Source of the DNA: Palsa-506 sp963707065
GTDB taxonomy: Bacteria; Actinomycetota; Actinomycetes; Streptosporangiales; Streptosporangiaceae
NCBI GenBank assembly: GCA_963707065.1
Contig: CAVPPJ010000008.1
Span: 124,001 to 188,000 of the forward strand
Length of the DNA: 64,000 nucleotides
Direction: 5' to 3'
A program made the translations under genes and the position numbers. The notes under the pieces were generated by a model. That model saw only the letters and a program-made list of their open reading frames with translations, did not search any database and was not told the DNA's origin. Of the stretch, positions 41,977 through 51,042 are shown piece by piece. Position 1 is the first letter of the stretch. Every line of letters begins with the position of its first letter.

Positions 41977-42991
41977 ATGGCCACCGTTTACTACGACTCC
42001 GACGCCGATCTCAGCCTGATCCAGGCGCGCAAGATCGCCGTCCTCGGCTACGGCTCACAAGGTCATGCGCATGCCCTGAGCCTGCGCGACTCGGGCTGCG
42101 AGGTACGTGTCGGCCTGCCGGACGGATCGAAATCCGCCGGCCGCGCGGAGGCGGCCGGCCTGCAGGTCAGCCGCGCCGGCTGAAGCCTGCGCGTGGGCCG
42201 ACGTGATCATGGTGCTGACGCCGGACACGACTCAGCGCGGGCTGTACGCCGAGGCAATCGCGCCGAACCTGGCCGCCGGCGACGCGCTCTTCTTCGCCCA
42301 TGGCTTCAACATCCACTTCGGCTACATCACCGCGCCCGCCGGGGTCGATGTGGCGATGGTGGCGCCGAAGGCACCCGGGCACCTGGTGCGCCGCCAGTAC
42401 GAGGCCGGCCAGGGCACGCCGGTGCTGGTGGCGGTGGCGCAGGACGCCAGCGGCAAGGCCTGGGAACTGGCGAAGTCCTATGCCGCGGCCATCGGCGGCA
42501 CCAAGGCCGGGGCGCTGGTCACCACCTTCAAGGAAGAGACGGAAAGCGATCTGTTCGGCGAGCAGGCCGTGCTGTGCGGGGGAGTGACGGCACTGGTCAA
42601 CGCCGGGTTCGAGACCCTGGTGAAGGCCGGCTACCAGCCGGAGGTGGCCTATTTCGAGTGCCTGCACGAGCTCAAGCTCATCGTCGACCTGATGTACGAG
42701 GGCGGCATGAACGGGATGCGCTACTCGGTCAGCGACACCGCCGAGTACGGCGACCTGACCCGCGGCCCGCGGGTGATCGGCGCGCCGGCCCGCGAGGCGA
42801 TGGACAAGCTGCTCGCCGACATCCAGTCCGGTGAGTTCGCCCGCGAGTGGGTCGAGGAGGACGACCGCGGCCGGCCGAACTTCGAGCGGCTGCGCGCCGC
42901 CGCCGCGGACAGTCAGATCGAGCGGACCGGCCGCCCGCTGCGGCAGATGATGAGCTGGCTGAATGCCCCGGTCGACGGAGAGGGCGCCTGA
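41977..42991 (+). pseudogene. ilvC: Ketol-acid reductoisomerase with a +1 frame disruption
   Basis: Converts acetolactate or acetohydroxybutyrate to dihydroxy acids with NADPH and Mg. The gene begins normally (MATVYYDSDADLSLIQARKI, AVLGYGSQGHAHALSLRDSG) but the frame ends at TGA 42181. From about 42167 the next frame continues without loss: PAEACAWADVIMVLTPDT, then FKEETESDLFGEQAVLCGG with the catalytic metal ligands, to 42991. The total length is 3n+1, so one extra base, best placed in the C-rich run 42166-42176, explains it. The rest is intact, and there is no second ilvC in the window. A sequencing error is the simplest reading; a true mutation would make the strain need valine and isoleucine. 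Confidence 0.85.
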
Positions 42992-42993
42992 CC

Positions 42994-44052
42994 ATGGCGG
43001 ACCAGGTAAGTTACGCCGTCGCCTGCGTGCCCGGCGACGGGGTCGGCCCCGAGGTCACCGCGGTGGCGCGGCGCTGCGTCGATGCCGTCGCCGCGCGCCG
43101 CGGCTTCGGGGTCGAGTGGCGCCCGTACCCGCTCGGCGCGCGGCACTGGCACGCGACCGGCGAGGTGCTTCCCGACGGCGTGCTGGACGAACTGCGGACG
43201 GCCGACGCGATCCTGCTCGGCGCGGTCGGCGACCCGTCGGTGCCGCCGGGCATCCTGGAGCGCGGCCTGCTGCTCCGGCTGCGCGCCGAACTCGACCTCT
43301 ACGTGAACCTGCGGCCGTCCAAGCTCCGCGCGGGCGTCGGCGGCGCCGTGGCGCGGCACAAGCTTGAGGACCTCGACCTGGTGATCGTCCGGGAGAACAC
43401 CGAGGGCCTGTACGCGGGCGCCGGCGGGACCGTGCACCGCGGCACGATGATCGAGACCGCGACGGAGGAGTCGCTGAACACCCGCGGCGGCGTCGAGCGG
43501 TGCATCAGGTACGCGGCCGACCTGGCCGCGCGGCGGAGCGGGCGGCTGACCCTCGTGCACAAGACCAACGTGCTCGTGCACGCCGGTGACCTGTGGCTGC
43601 GCACGGCCCAGCAGGTAGCCGCGGACACCGGCGTCACGCTGGACTACGCGCACGTGGACGCGGCCTGCCTCTACCTGGTGGACAACCCGGCCAGGTTCGA
43701 CGTGATCGTCACCGACAACCTGTTCGGCGACATCCTCAGCGACCTCGGCGCGGCGCTGACCGGCGGGCTCGGGGTCGCGCCGAGCGGGAACCTCAACCCG
43801 GCCCGCACCGGCCCGTCGGTGTTCGAGCCGGTGCACGGCTCGGCGCCGGACATCGCCGGCACGGGGCGGGCCAACCCGGCCGGCGCGGTGCTGTCCGCGG
43901 CGCTGATGCTGGATCATCTCGGCGAGGCCGACGCCGCCGCCGACCTGGATGCCGCGGTATCGACCGTGCTGGCAGCCGGGGCGCCGGCCAGCACGGACGG
44001 CTGGGACGCGGCGCTGGACGCTGCGCTGCCCGCGACGGCGGTGCAGCGATGA
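42994..44052 (+). CDS. leuB: 3-isopropylmalate dehydrogenase
   Basis: Oxidatively decarboxylates 3-isopropylmalate with NAD. 352 residues from ATG 42994, two bases after ilvC. Signature blocks: VPGDGVGPEVTAVARRCVDA, LLLRLRAELDLYVNLRPSKL, IVRENTEGLYAGAGG, HKTNVLVHAGDLW, and metal site VTDNLFGDILSDLGAALTGG followed by EPVHGSAPDIAGTGRANP. In many streptomycetes serA lies between ilvC and leuB; here it is absent. Its stop overlaps an ATG (ATGA) for the next gene. Confidence 0.95.
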   Translation: MADQVSYAVACVPGDGVGPEVTAVARRCVDAVAARRGFGVEWRPYPLGARHWHATGEVLPDGVLDELRTADAILLGAVGDPSVPPGILERGLLLRLRAELDLYVNLRPSKLRAGVGGAVARHKLEDLDLVIVRENTEGLYAGAGGTVHRGTMIETATEESLNTRGGVERCIRYAADLAARRSGRLTLVHKTNVLVHAGDLWLRTAQQVAADTGVTLDYAHVDAACLYLVDNPARFDVIVTDNLFGDILSDLGAALTGGLGVAPSGNLNPARTGPSVFEPVHGSAPDIAGTGRANPAGAVLSAALMLDHLGEADAAADLDAAVSTVLAAGAPASTDGWDAALDAALPATAVQR

Positions 44053-45804
44053 GCGCCGGGGAGCCCGGCCTCGCCGGGCAGGCTGGTAAACCACCGGCAG
44101 GCTGGCACCGGCGAGCCGACGGGCGCGCCCGGGCAGGCCAGTCTCGCCGGGCAAGCCAGTCTCGCCGGACCGGCCGTCACCGGCTGGCAGACCGGTGACG
44201 CGAAGGTCGAGGTCTACGACACCACCTTGCGGGACGGCTCGCAGCAAGTCGGGCTCGACCTCACCGTCGCCGACAAGCTGCACGTCGCGGTGGCGCTGGA
44301 CGCGCTCGGCGTGGACGTGGTCGAGGGCGGCTGGCCGGGGTCCAACCCGAAGGACGCCGAGTTCTTCGCCCGGGCCGCCGACCTGCCCTGGCGGCACGCG
44401 AAGCTCGCGGCATTCGGCGCGACCAGGCCGCCGCGGCGGAGCACCGACGACGACCCCAACCTGCTGGCGCTGCTCGCGGCCAGGACGCCGATCGTCACGC
44501 TGGTCGGCAAGGCCTGGACGCTGCACGTCGACGAGGCGCTGCGGACCACCCGCGAGGAGAACCTCGCGATGGTCGCCGAGTCGGTGCGCTTCATGGCCGC
44601 GCGCGGCCGGCGGGTGATCTTCGACGCCGAGCACTTCTTCGACGGCTACCGCGCCGACCGCGGCTATGCCCTCGAAGTCCTGGCGGCCGCCGCCGAGGCC
44701 GGCGCTGACACGCTCGCGCTCTGCGACACCAACGGCGGCACCCTGCCGGACGAGGCCGCCCGCATTCTCGCCGAGGTCAGCGCCGCCACCAGCGCGCGGC
44801 TTGGCGTGCACTTCCACAACGACTCCGCCTGCGCCGTAGCCAACTCGGTGATCGCCGTATCCGGCGGCGCGCTGCACGTGCAGGGCGCCGCCAACGGCTA
44901 CGGCGAGCGGTGCGGCAATGCCGACCTGTTCGCGGTCATCGCCAGCCTGGAGCTGAAACGCGGCCACGAACTGCTGCCGCCGGGGCGGCTCGCGGCGCTG
45001 GCGTCCACCGCGCGGACGATCGCCGAGCTCGCCAACCTGCCGTTCGAGTCGCGGCAGCCGTATGTCGGGTCGTCGGCGTTTACCACCAAGGCGGGGCTGC
45101 ACGCCTCGGCCATCGCCCGGCGGCCGGATGCTTACTCGCACGTCGATCCCGGCCTGGTCGGCAACCAGGCGCGGGTGCTGGTCAGCGAGCTGGCCGGCCG
45201 CAGCAACGTGCTGGCCAAGGCGGCCGAGCTCGGCCTTGACCTGAGCGGCGACCCGGCGCTGGCCACGACGATCCTGGACCAGATCAAGGACGCCGAGCAC
45301 CGGGGATATGCGTTCGAGGCCGCGGACGCGTCGTTCGAGCTGCTGGTGCGCAGGACCGCGGGCGTGCTGCCAACCTGGTTCGAGCTGGAGGGCTACCGGG
45401 TGGTGATCGAGCGCGGCGCCGCCGAGGACCGCAGCGAGGCGATCGTTCGGCTGCTGCTCGGCGAGCACCGCGCCGTCGCCGTCGGCGAGGGCGTAGGGCC
45501 GGTGCACGCACTCGATCAGGCGCTGCGCCGCGGCCTGGCCGAGCTGTACCCGGCGCTGGCCAGCATCCACCTGGTCGACTACAAGGTGCGGATCCTGGAC
45601 GGCCGGGCGGCGACAAGCGCGGTCACCCGGGTGATGCTGACCTCGGCCGATCACGACGGCGAATGGACGACCGTGGGTGTATCGGAGGACATAGTCACCG
45701 CGTCGTGGGAAGCTCTGGCCGACGGCGTCGTCTACGGGCTGCTGCGCGCCGGGGCACGGCCGCTGGCCAGCCCCGAGCTCACCGCGTCCGGCGCCCCCGC
45801 CTAG
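44049..45804 (+). pseudogene. cimA: Citramalate synthase (CimA) with disrupted 5' end
   Basis: Condenses pyruvate and acetyl-CoA to (R)-citramalate, a threonine-independent route to isoleucine; LeuA-like family. The enzyme frame reads KVEVYDTTLRDGSQQVGLDL, then ALDALGVDVVEGGWPGSNP, HFHNDSACAVANSVIAVSGG (metal His), and a C-terminal regulatory domain. That frame is open from 44053 but has no ATG, GTG or TTG before the catalytic DTTLRDG; the first TTG (44227) would start inside it. The ATG coupled to leuB (ATGA at 44049) opens the frame one base earlier and ends at 44198. One extra base between 44053 and 44196, a region with an 18-bp tandem repeat (about 44131-44166), would join them; total length is 3n+1. 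The fused N-terminal extension would be about 50 residues longer than usual. Confidence 0.8.
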
Positions 45805-45806
45805 CC

Positions 45807-45899
45807 ATGACGGACTCCGTGGGGCCAGCCACGGGGGATCCGTTCTTCCTGATTCTTGTCCGTTTTTGCCCAGCCGATTTACCGGAGGTCTTCCGATGA
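45807..45899 (+). CDS. ilvD upstream leader peptide (FFLILV-containing)
   Basis: A 30-residue frame from ATG 45807 that contains FFLILV and ends with TGA overlapping the ilvD ATG (CGATGA). The ilvD ribosome site (CCGGAGG) is inside its last codons. A hairpin CCGTGG-GGCCAG-CCACGG lies at its start. The overlap and branched-chain codons suggest translational coupling or attenuation of ilvD; no terminator T-run after a stem is seen. Moderate evidence only. Confidence 0.5.
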   Translation: MTDSVGPATGDPFFLILVRFCPADLPEVFR

Positions 45900-47581
45900 C
45901 CAGCAAGCTGCCGCGGCCGCGTTCCGGCCCGCTTACCACCGGCCCGTCCCGCGCGCCGGCCTGCGCGATGCTGCGGGCCGTCGGGCTCAGCGACGCGGAC
46001 ATGGACCGGCCGCAGGTGGCCGTCGCCTCGTCCTGGAACGAGGTCACGCCCTGCAACCTGCACCTGGGCGGGCTGGCCGCCGCGGCTAAGGACGGCGTGC
46101 GGCAGGCCGGCGCGGTGCCGTTCGAGTTCGGCACGATCGCGGTGTCGGACGGGATCTCGATGGGCACCGAGGGCATGAAGTCCTCGCTGGTCAGCCGTGA
46201 GGTGATCGCCGACTCGGTCGAGGTGATGGTGCACGCCGAGCAGTTCGACGCGCTGGTCGCCATCGCGGGCTGCGACAAGTCGCTGCCGGGCATGCTGATG
46301 GCGTGCGCGCGGCTGGACGTGCCCGCCGCGTTCCTGTATGGCGGGACCATCCTGCCGGGCTGGGCGCACGGGCGGTCACTGACGATCCAGGACGTGTTCG
46401 AGGCGGTCGGCAGTCATGCCGCGGGGGAGATGTCGGACGGCGAACTGCACGACATCGAGCGCGCCGCCTGCCCGGGCGCGGGATCCTGCGCCGGCATGTA
46501 CACGGCGAACACAATGTCCGCGTGCGCCGAGGCGCTCGGCATGGCGCTGCCCGGCTCGGCCACCGCGCCCGCGGTCTCGGCCGAACGCACCGAGCTGGCC
46601 CGCCGCACCGGCGAGATCGCGGTCCAGGCACTGGCGGCCGGCCTGCGGCCGCGCCAGATCATGACCCGCGCGGCGTTCCTGAACGCCGCCGCCGTGGTGA
46701 TGGCGACCGCGGGCTCGACCAACGCCGTGCTGCACCTGCTGGCGATCGCCAACGAGGCGGAAGTCGAGCTGACCCTGGACGACTTCGACGCGATCAGCAG
46801 GCGGACTCCGCACATCGTGTCGATGCGCCCGGCCGGGCGGTTCATCATGAGCGAGCTCGACCAGGCGGGCGGGCTGCCGGTGGTGCTGAAGGAACTGCTG
46901 TCCGCCGGGCTCATCGACGGCGACGCGCTGTCGGTCAACGGCAAGACGCTGGCGCAGAACGTGCAGGACGCGTTCGCCCCGGACGGCGACGTGGTCCGGG
47001 CGGTCAAGGACCCGTTCAAGCCGGACGGCGGCCTGGCCATCCTGCGCGGCTCGCTGGCGCCGAACGGCGCCGTGGTCAAGACCCCGGGCATCGAGACGCT
47101 GCGGTTCGAGGGCCGCGCGCGGGTATTCGAGCGGGAAGAGGACTGCATGGCCGCGGTCACCGCGCGCGAGGTCAGTAAGGGCGACGCGCTGATCATCAGG
47201 TACGAAGGGCCTAAAGGCGGGCCCGGCATGCGCGAGATGCTCGCGGTCACGGCCGCGATCAAGGGCGCGGGCCTCGGCCGGGACGTGCTGCTGGTCACCG
47301 ACGGCCGGTTCTCCGGCGCGACGTTCGGTGCCTGCGTGGCGCACACCGCCCCGGAGGCGTTCGACGGCGGCCCGATCGCGCTGGTGCGCGAAAGTGATCA
47401 GATCGTGCTTGACGTGCCCGGGCGGCGGCTAGAGCTGCTCGTGGATGACGCCGAGCTGGCACGGCGGCGGGCACTGTGGACGCGGCCGGCGCCGAACTAC
47501 CGCACTGGCGCGCTGGCCAAGTACGCGGCGCTGGTCTCCGGCGCCGACCGCGGCGCCGTCTGCGAGGTGCCGGCCAGCTGA
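45896..47581 (+). CDS. ilvD: Dihydroxy-acid dehydratase
   Basis: Dehydrates 2,3-dihydroxy acids to the 2-oxo precursors of valine and isoleucine; Fe-S enzyme of the IlvD/Edd family. 561 residues from ATG 45896. Cluster cysteines appear in SSWNEVTPCNLHLGGLA, AIAGCDKSLPGMLMACAR and ERAACPGAGSCAGMYTANTM; the C-terminal GRFSGATFGACVAHTAPEAF block carries the catalytic Ser. It completes the set ilvB, ilvN, ilvC, ilvD in this block, with ilvE separate at 27 kb. Confidence 0.96.
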   Translation: MTSKLPRPRSGPLTTGPSRAPACAMLRAVGLSDADMDRPQVAVASSWNEVTPCNLHLGGLAAAAKDGVRQAGAVPFEFGTIAVSDGISMGTEGMKSSLVSREVIADSVEVMVHAEQFDALVAIAGCDKSLPGMLMACARLDVPAAFLYGGTILPGWAHGRSLTIQDVFEAVGSHAAGEMSDGELHDIERAACPGAGSCAGMYTANTMSACAEALGMALPGSATAPAVSAERTELARRTGEIAVQALAAGLRPRQIMTRAAFLNAAAVVMATAGSTNAVLHLLAIANEAEVELTLDDFDAISRRTPHIVSMRPAGRFIMSELDQAGGLPVVLKELLSAGLIDGDALSVNGKTLAQNVQDAFAPDGDVVRAVKDPFKPDGGLAILRGSLAPNGAVVKTPGIETLRFEGRARVFEREEDCMAAVTAREVSKGDALIIRYEGPKGGPGMREMLAVTAAIKGAGLGRDVLLVTDGRFSGATFGACVAHTAPEAFDGGPIALVRESDQIVLDVPGRRLELLVDDAELARRRALWTRPAPNYRTGALAKYAALVSGADRGAVCEVPAS

Positions 47582-47642
47582 GGTCCCGGCGCCGGGCAGC
47601 ACGCCGTCAGCGGTCCTGTGATGGCGTGGGACGCTAGCTGGC

Positions 47643-48155
47643 ATGACGAGTGACGGTACCGCGGCCGGCCTGCTGCCCGGCCTGCGGGAGCCGGCCCACC
47701 GGGTGAGCCGGCGGGCCATCAGGTACTGGACGGCGCGGGCGGCGGTCAACGGGCTCGCGATCGTCGCGGCGGAGATCGCCGTGACGGTAGTGGCCGGCCT
47801 GGCCGCCGCCTGGTGGACCGCCGTGGCGCTGACCGTGCTCGCGGGCACCGCGCATGCCCTGATCATGCCGCGCTGGCGGTACCGGGTGCATCGCTGGGAG
47901 GTCACCGACCAGGCCCTGTACACGAGATCTGGCTGGTTCTCGATCCGCTGGCGGATCGCGCCGATCAGCCGGATCCAGACCATTGACAGCAGCCGCTCGT
48001 TCGGGGAGCGGATGTTCGGCCTGGCCAACGTGACCGCCACCACGGCGTCCGCGGCTGGCCCGGTGCACATCCGCGGCCTCGACCGGGCCACGGCCGACCG
48101 GCTGCTGGACGAGCTCACGGTGGCCACCGCCGCGATCCAGGGCGACGCCACGTGA
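47643..48155 (+). CDS. Bacterial PH-domain (DUF304/bPH_2) membrane protein, small
   Basis: A 170-residue YdbS-like protein: two hydrophobic segments (residues about 38-80) followed by a bacterial pleckstrin-like domain, YRVHRWEVTDQALYTRSGWF, then RIAPISRIQTIDSSRSFGER with the usual R-I-Q/T-I-D motif. It overlaps the next gene (same family) by four bases. Such pairs (ydbS-ydbT in Bacillus) are membrane proteins linked to resistance against other bacteria's bacteriocins; the role here is unknown. Confidence 0.85.
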   Translation: MTSDGTAAGLLPGLREPAHRVSRRAIRYWTARAAVNGLAIVAAEIAVTVVAGLAAAWWTAVALTVLAGTAHALIMPRWRYRVHRWEVTDQALYTRSGWFSIRWRIAPISRIQTIDSSRSFGERMFGLANVTATTASAAGPVHIRGLDRATADRLLDELTVATAAIQGDAT

Positions 48156-49756
48156 CCAGCGAAGGCCACGTGACCAGCGAAGGCGAGACGGGCGGCGGAC
48201 GCGAGCAGCCGGACATCAGCTGGCTCCGGCTGAGCCCGCGCAGCCTGATCGTCAGGCCGGCCATGGACCTGGTCCGCCTGCTGCCCGTGCTGCTCGGGGT
48301 GCTCTACCTCCGCTCCAGCGGTGGCGGCGCCAGCTACTGGGGGCTCGGATTCGCCGCCCTGGCCATCGCGTCCAGCATCGTGCGCTGGTTCACCACCCGC
48401 TACCGGGTCACCGAGGACCGCGTCTACCTGCGGCGCGGCCTGCTCAACCAGAAGGTGCTGTCCGTCGCCAGGGACCGCGTGCGCAGCGTGGACCTGACAG
48501 CGCACCTGCTCTACCGGCTCCTCGGGCTATCCCGGGTCAGCATCGGCACCGGGCGCAACGATCGGCGCGACGGCGAGAGCTTCCGCCTCGACGCTCTTAC
48601 CAGCACGGACGCCGAGGCCCTGCGCGCCCGGCTGCTCGCCTGGCCGGCCGCGGCCGGCGCGGTGATGCGGGCCACCGGGGACACCGCCGCCATGACCGCC
48701 GGTGAGGCGGCGGCCCGGGCGCCCGGGCAGGCCGCGAGCCCGGCCGCCGCGGAGACCGAGATCGCCCGGCTGCACCTCAGCTGGATCCGGTTCGCCCCGC
48801 TGACCCTCACCGGCATGGTGATCATCGGCGTGCTGTTCGGCTTTCTGCTGCAGCTCAACGACGCCGCGCAGGTCAATCTGGCGGCCAGCGGCCCGGTGCG
48901 CAGTCTCAGCGGCGATCTTGGCGGCCTGCCGGTCGCCGGACGGGTTCTTGCCGTGGCCGTCACCATCCTGCTCTGCCTCGTGCTGATCTCCACGGCGGGC
49001 TATGTCGCGCTGTTCTGGAACTTCCGGCTGACGCGGCTGGCCGGCGGCGCCCTGCGGGTGACCAGGGGCCTGCTGTCCACCCGGGCCACCACCATCGACG
49101 CGCAGCGCCTGCGCGGCATCGAGATCAGCGAGCCGCTGCTGCTGCGTGCCGCGGGTGGCGCCCGCTGCATAGCGATTACCACCGGCCTGCGGGTTGGCCG
49201 CGGCGCTGAGCGCGGCGGTTCGCTGATCCTGCCGCCGGCCCCGCGGGCCGCCGTCCGTGCCACCGCCGCCGGGGTTCTGGGCGCGCCGGGCGAGCTGGTG
49301 ACCAGTACCCTCGTGCCGCACGGCCCCCGGGCCCGGCTGCGGCGCTATACCCGCGCCGTGGGCGGCGGCACGCTCATCGTGGCCGCGGTGATCGCGGCAT
49401 CGGCGGCCGGGCAAGGCCCCGCCTGGATCTGGCTCCTTTCGCTGGTGCTGCTGCCGCTCGCCGCCCTGCTGGCCGCTGACCGGTACCGCAGTCTCGGGCA
49501 CGCGCTGGCCGGCGGCTGGCTGGTGGCCCGCACGGGCAGCCTGCTGCGCCGGCGCGGCATCCTGTCCACCGAGGGCATCATCGGCTGGCGGATCCATCAG
49601 AGCTGGTTCCAGCGGCGGCAGGGCCTGGTGACCCTGACGGCCACCACGGCCGCCGGCCGCCAGCATTACGACGTGCGTGACGTGCCGGCCGCGGAGGCAC
49701 TCGCCGTCGCGGCCGCCGCCACACCGGACCTGGTCGGCCCGCTGCTCCGCCAGTAG
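48152..49756 (+). CDS. Bacterial PH-domain (DUF304/bPH_2) membrane protein, large
   Basis: A 534-residue YdbT-like protein with three bPH_2 units and several helices. First unit: TTRYRVTEDRVYLRRGLLNQ, LSVARDRVRSVDLTAHLLYR; second: LRVTRGLLSTRATTIDAQRL, RGIEISEPLLLRAAGG; third: WLVARTGSLLRRRGILSTEG, WRIHQSWFQRRQGLVTLTATT. Each has a preceding pair of hydrophobic helices. It is translationally coupled to the small PH protein. Converges on trpS with 22 bases between stops. Confidence 0.85.
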   Translation: MTSEGHVTSEGETGGGREQPDISWLRLSPRSLIVRPAMDLVRLLPVLLGVLYLRSSGGGASYWGLGFAALAIASSIVRWFTTRYRVTEDRVYLRRGLLNQKVLSVARDRVRSVDLTAHLLYRLLGLSRVSIGTGRNDRRDGESFRLDALTSTDAEALRARLLAWPAAAGAVMRATGDTAAMTAGEAAARAPGQAASPAAAETEIARLHLSWIRFAPLTLTGMVIIGVLFGFLLQLNDAAQVNLAASGPVRSLSGDLGGLPVAGRVLAVAVTILLCLVLISTAGYVALFWNFRLTRLAGGALRVTRGLLSTRATTIDAQRLRGIEISEPLLLRAAGGARCIAITTGLRVGRGAERGGSLILPPAPRAAVRATAAGVLGAPGELVTSTLVPHGPRARLRRYTRAVGGGTLIVAAVIAASAAGQGPAWIWLLSLVLLPLAALLAADRYRSLGHALAGGWLVARTGSLLRRRGILSTEGIIGWRIHQSWFQRRQGLVTLTATTAAGRQHYDVRDVPAAEALAVAAAATPDLVGPLLRQ

Positions 49757-49778
49757 CTCATCCGCCACTTCAGTTCCG

Positions 49779-50867
49779 TCAGTAACTCATCTGCATCAGC
49801 CGCCGCACCGAGTCCAGGGTGTCCGCGGCGAGCGCCGCGGCCCTCTCATTGCCGCGCCGGAGCACCGCCCGCAGGTAGGCCGGGTCGGCCGCCAGCTCGC
49901 GGCGGCTGGCCCGGATTGCGCGGAAGCGCTCGTTGACGGCCTCGGTAACGACGGCCTTGAGCCGGGCGGCACCGCCGTTGCCGATCTCCTCGGCGACGCT
50001 GGCGGGCGGCCGGTCCAGGCACATCGCCGCCAGCAGGATGAGGCTGGACACCTCCGGCCGGCCAGCCGGATCGTAGCTGATATGCCGCTGCCCGTCGGTC
50101 CTGGCTGCCCTGATCAGCCGCGCGGTCTGCGCCTCGCTGGCCGCGAGCGGGATCGCGTTGCCGCGGCTCTTGCTCATCTTCTGGCCGTCGAGGCCGGGCA
50201 GCAGCGGCATCACGCCGAGCAGCGGCTCGGGCAGCCGGAAGAACGGGCGCTGCGGGCTATAACGCTCGTTGAACCGGCGGGCGACCGTGCGGGTCAGCTC
50301 CACGTGCGGCAGCTGATCCCGGCCGACCGGCACGAGATTGGCGCGGCAGGCCAGGATGTCGGCTGCCTGATGGACGGGATAGGTAAACATCAGGGCGGAC
50401 ATCACCGTGCCGCCAGTGGCCGAGAACTCCTCCTTGACCGTCGGGTTACGGCCAACCTCCGCCACGCTCAGCAGGCTCAGGAACGGCAGCATGAGCTGAT
50501 TCAGGGCGCCGGCCTGGCTGTGCGCGAAAATGGTCGCCCGGCCAGGATCGATGCCCGCGGCAAGGTTGTCGGCGACGAGGCCGAGCACATCGGCGGCCAG
50601 CCCGGCGCCCGCATGGCGATCGGTGATCGCCTGATAGTCGGCGATGAGCACGAGCACGTCCGCGCCGAGGTCCTGCAGGCGGACCCGGTTCTGCAGGGTG
50701 CCGAAGTAGTGGCCGAGGTGCAGCGGCCCGGTCGGCCGGTCGCCGGTCAGGATCCGGAAGGAGCGCGGGACGCGGCTCAGTTCCGCCTCGATCCCCGCGC
50801 TTCTCGCTGTCGCGGCGGCGGTACTGGCGGCGGGGGTTCTTGCGGTGATGGTGCTGGGCTGGGACAT
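49779..50867 (-). CDS. trpS: Tryptophanyl-tRNA synthetase
   Basis: Charges tRNA-Trp. 362 residues from ATG 50867. Class I signatures: TGDRPTGPLHLGHYFGTLQN (HIGH-type HLGH) and GLDGQKMSKSRGNAIPLAAS (KMSKS). DYQAITDRH and TYPVHQAADILACRANLVPVG are typical TrpRS blocks. It is preceded by a tandem-Trp leader peptide and a T-run terminator. Streptomycetes have an auxiliary indolmycin-resistant TrpRS controlled by exactly this kind of ribosome-mediated attenuation, so this may be the auxiliary (trpS1) type rather than the housekeeping one; that distinction needs a second copy elsewhere in the genome. Confidence 0.95.
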   Translation of the reverse strand: MSQPSTITARTPAASTAAATARSAGIEAELSRVPRSFRILTGDRPTGPLHLGHYFGTLQNRVRLQDLGADVLVLIADYQAITDRHAGAGLAADVLGLVADNLAAGIDPGRATIFAHSQAGALNQLMLPFLSLLSVAEVGRNPTVKEEFSATGGTVMSALMFTYPVHQAADILACRANLVPVGRDQLPHVELTRTVARRFNERYSPQRPFFRLPEPLLGVMPLLPGLDGQKMSKSRGNAIPLAASEAQTARLIRAARTDGQRHISYDPAGRPEVSSLILLAAMCLDRPPASVAEEIGNGGAARLKAVVTEAVNERFRAIRASRRELAADPAYLRAVLRRGNERAAALAADTLDSVRRLMQMSY

Positions 50868-50922
50868 GGTGACCTTCCTCGGATGGGGCGACAGGTCGCC
50901 CGCGGGACGGTCGTGTCCGCGC

Positions 50923-50955
50923 AAAAAGCTGCGGGCCGCCCACCGGGCGGCCCGC
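50923..50955 (-). terminator. trpS attenuator terminator
   Basis: On the minus strand: GCGGGCCGCC (50955-50946) pairs with GGCGGCCCGC (50940-50931) around a five-base loop, followed by AGC and a run of five T (50927-50923). It lies 56 bases before the trpS start. Two upstream segments, 50986-50993 and 50971-50978, are complementary to each other, and the second of these is also complementary to the left arm of this terminator. Confidence 0.85.
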
Positions 50956-50978
50956 GCGTGCAGGAATGACTGGCCGCC

Positions 50979-51026
50979 TTACTGCGGCGGCCACCAGCAC
51001 GCGACGGCTGACTTCATGCTCATCAT
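50979..51026 (-). CDS. trpS leader peptide MMSMKSAVACWWPPQ
   Basis: Fifteen residues from ATG 51026 to TAA 50981-50979, with two consecutive Trp codons (TGG TGG) followed by two Pro codons. Segment 1 (TGGCCGCC, 50993-50986, over the second Trp and Pro codons), segment 2 (GGCGGCCA, 50978-50971), segment 3 and segment 4 (terminator arms) can form 1:2, 2:3 or 3:4 pairings. A ribosome stalled at the Trp codons would mask segment 1 and let 2:3 form, preventing termination. Confidence 0.88.
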   Translation of the reverse strand: MMSMKSAVACWWPPQ

Positions 51027-51042
51027 GGTAGCAATCGGGTGC

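Noticed and set aside
42181..42183. TGA in ilvC read as selenocysteine, given the nearby tRNA-Sec
   Set aside because: The conserved protein continues in a different frame after this point, so read-through would not restore it; no SECIS-like element was seen.
42913..46350. 1145-codon minus-strand frame opposite leuB-cimA-ilvD
   Set aside because: Composition is typical of an antisense frame of GC-rich genes; the opposing plus-strand genes are unambiguous.
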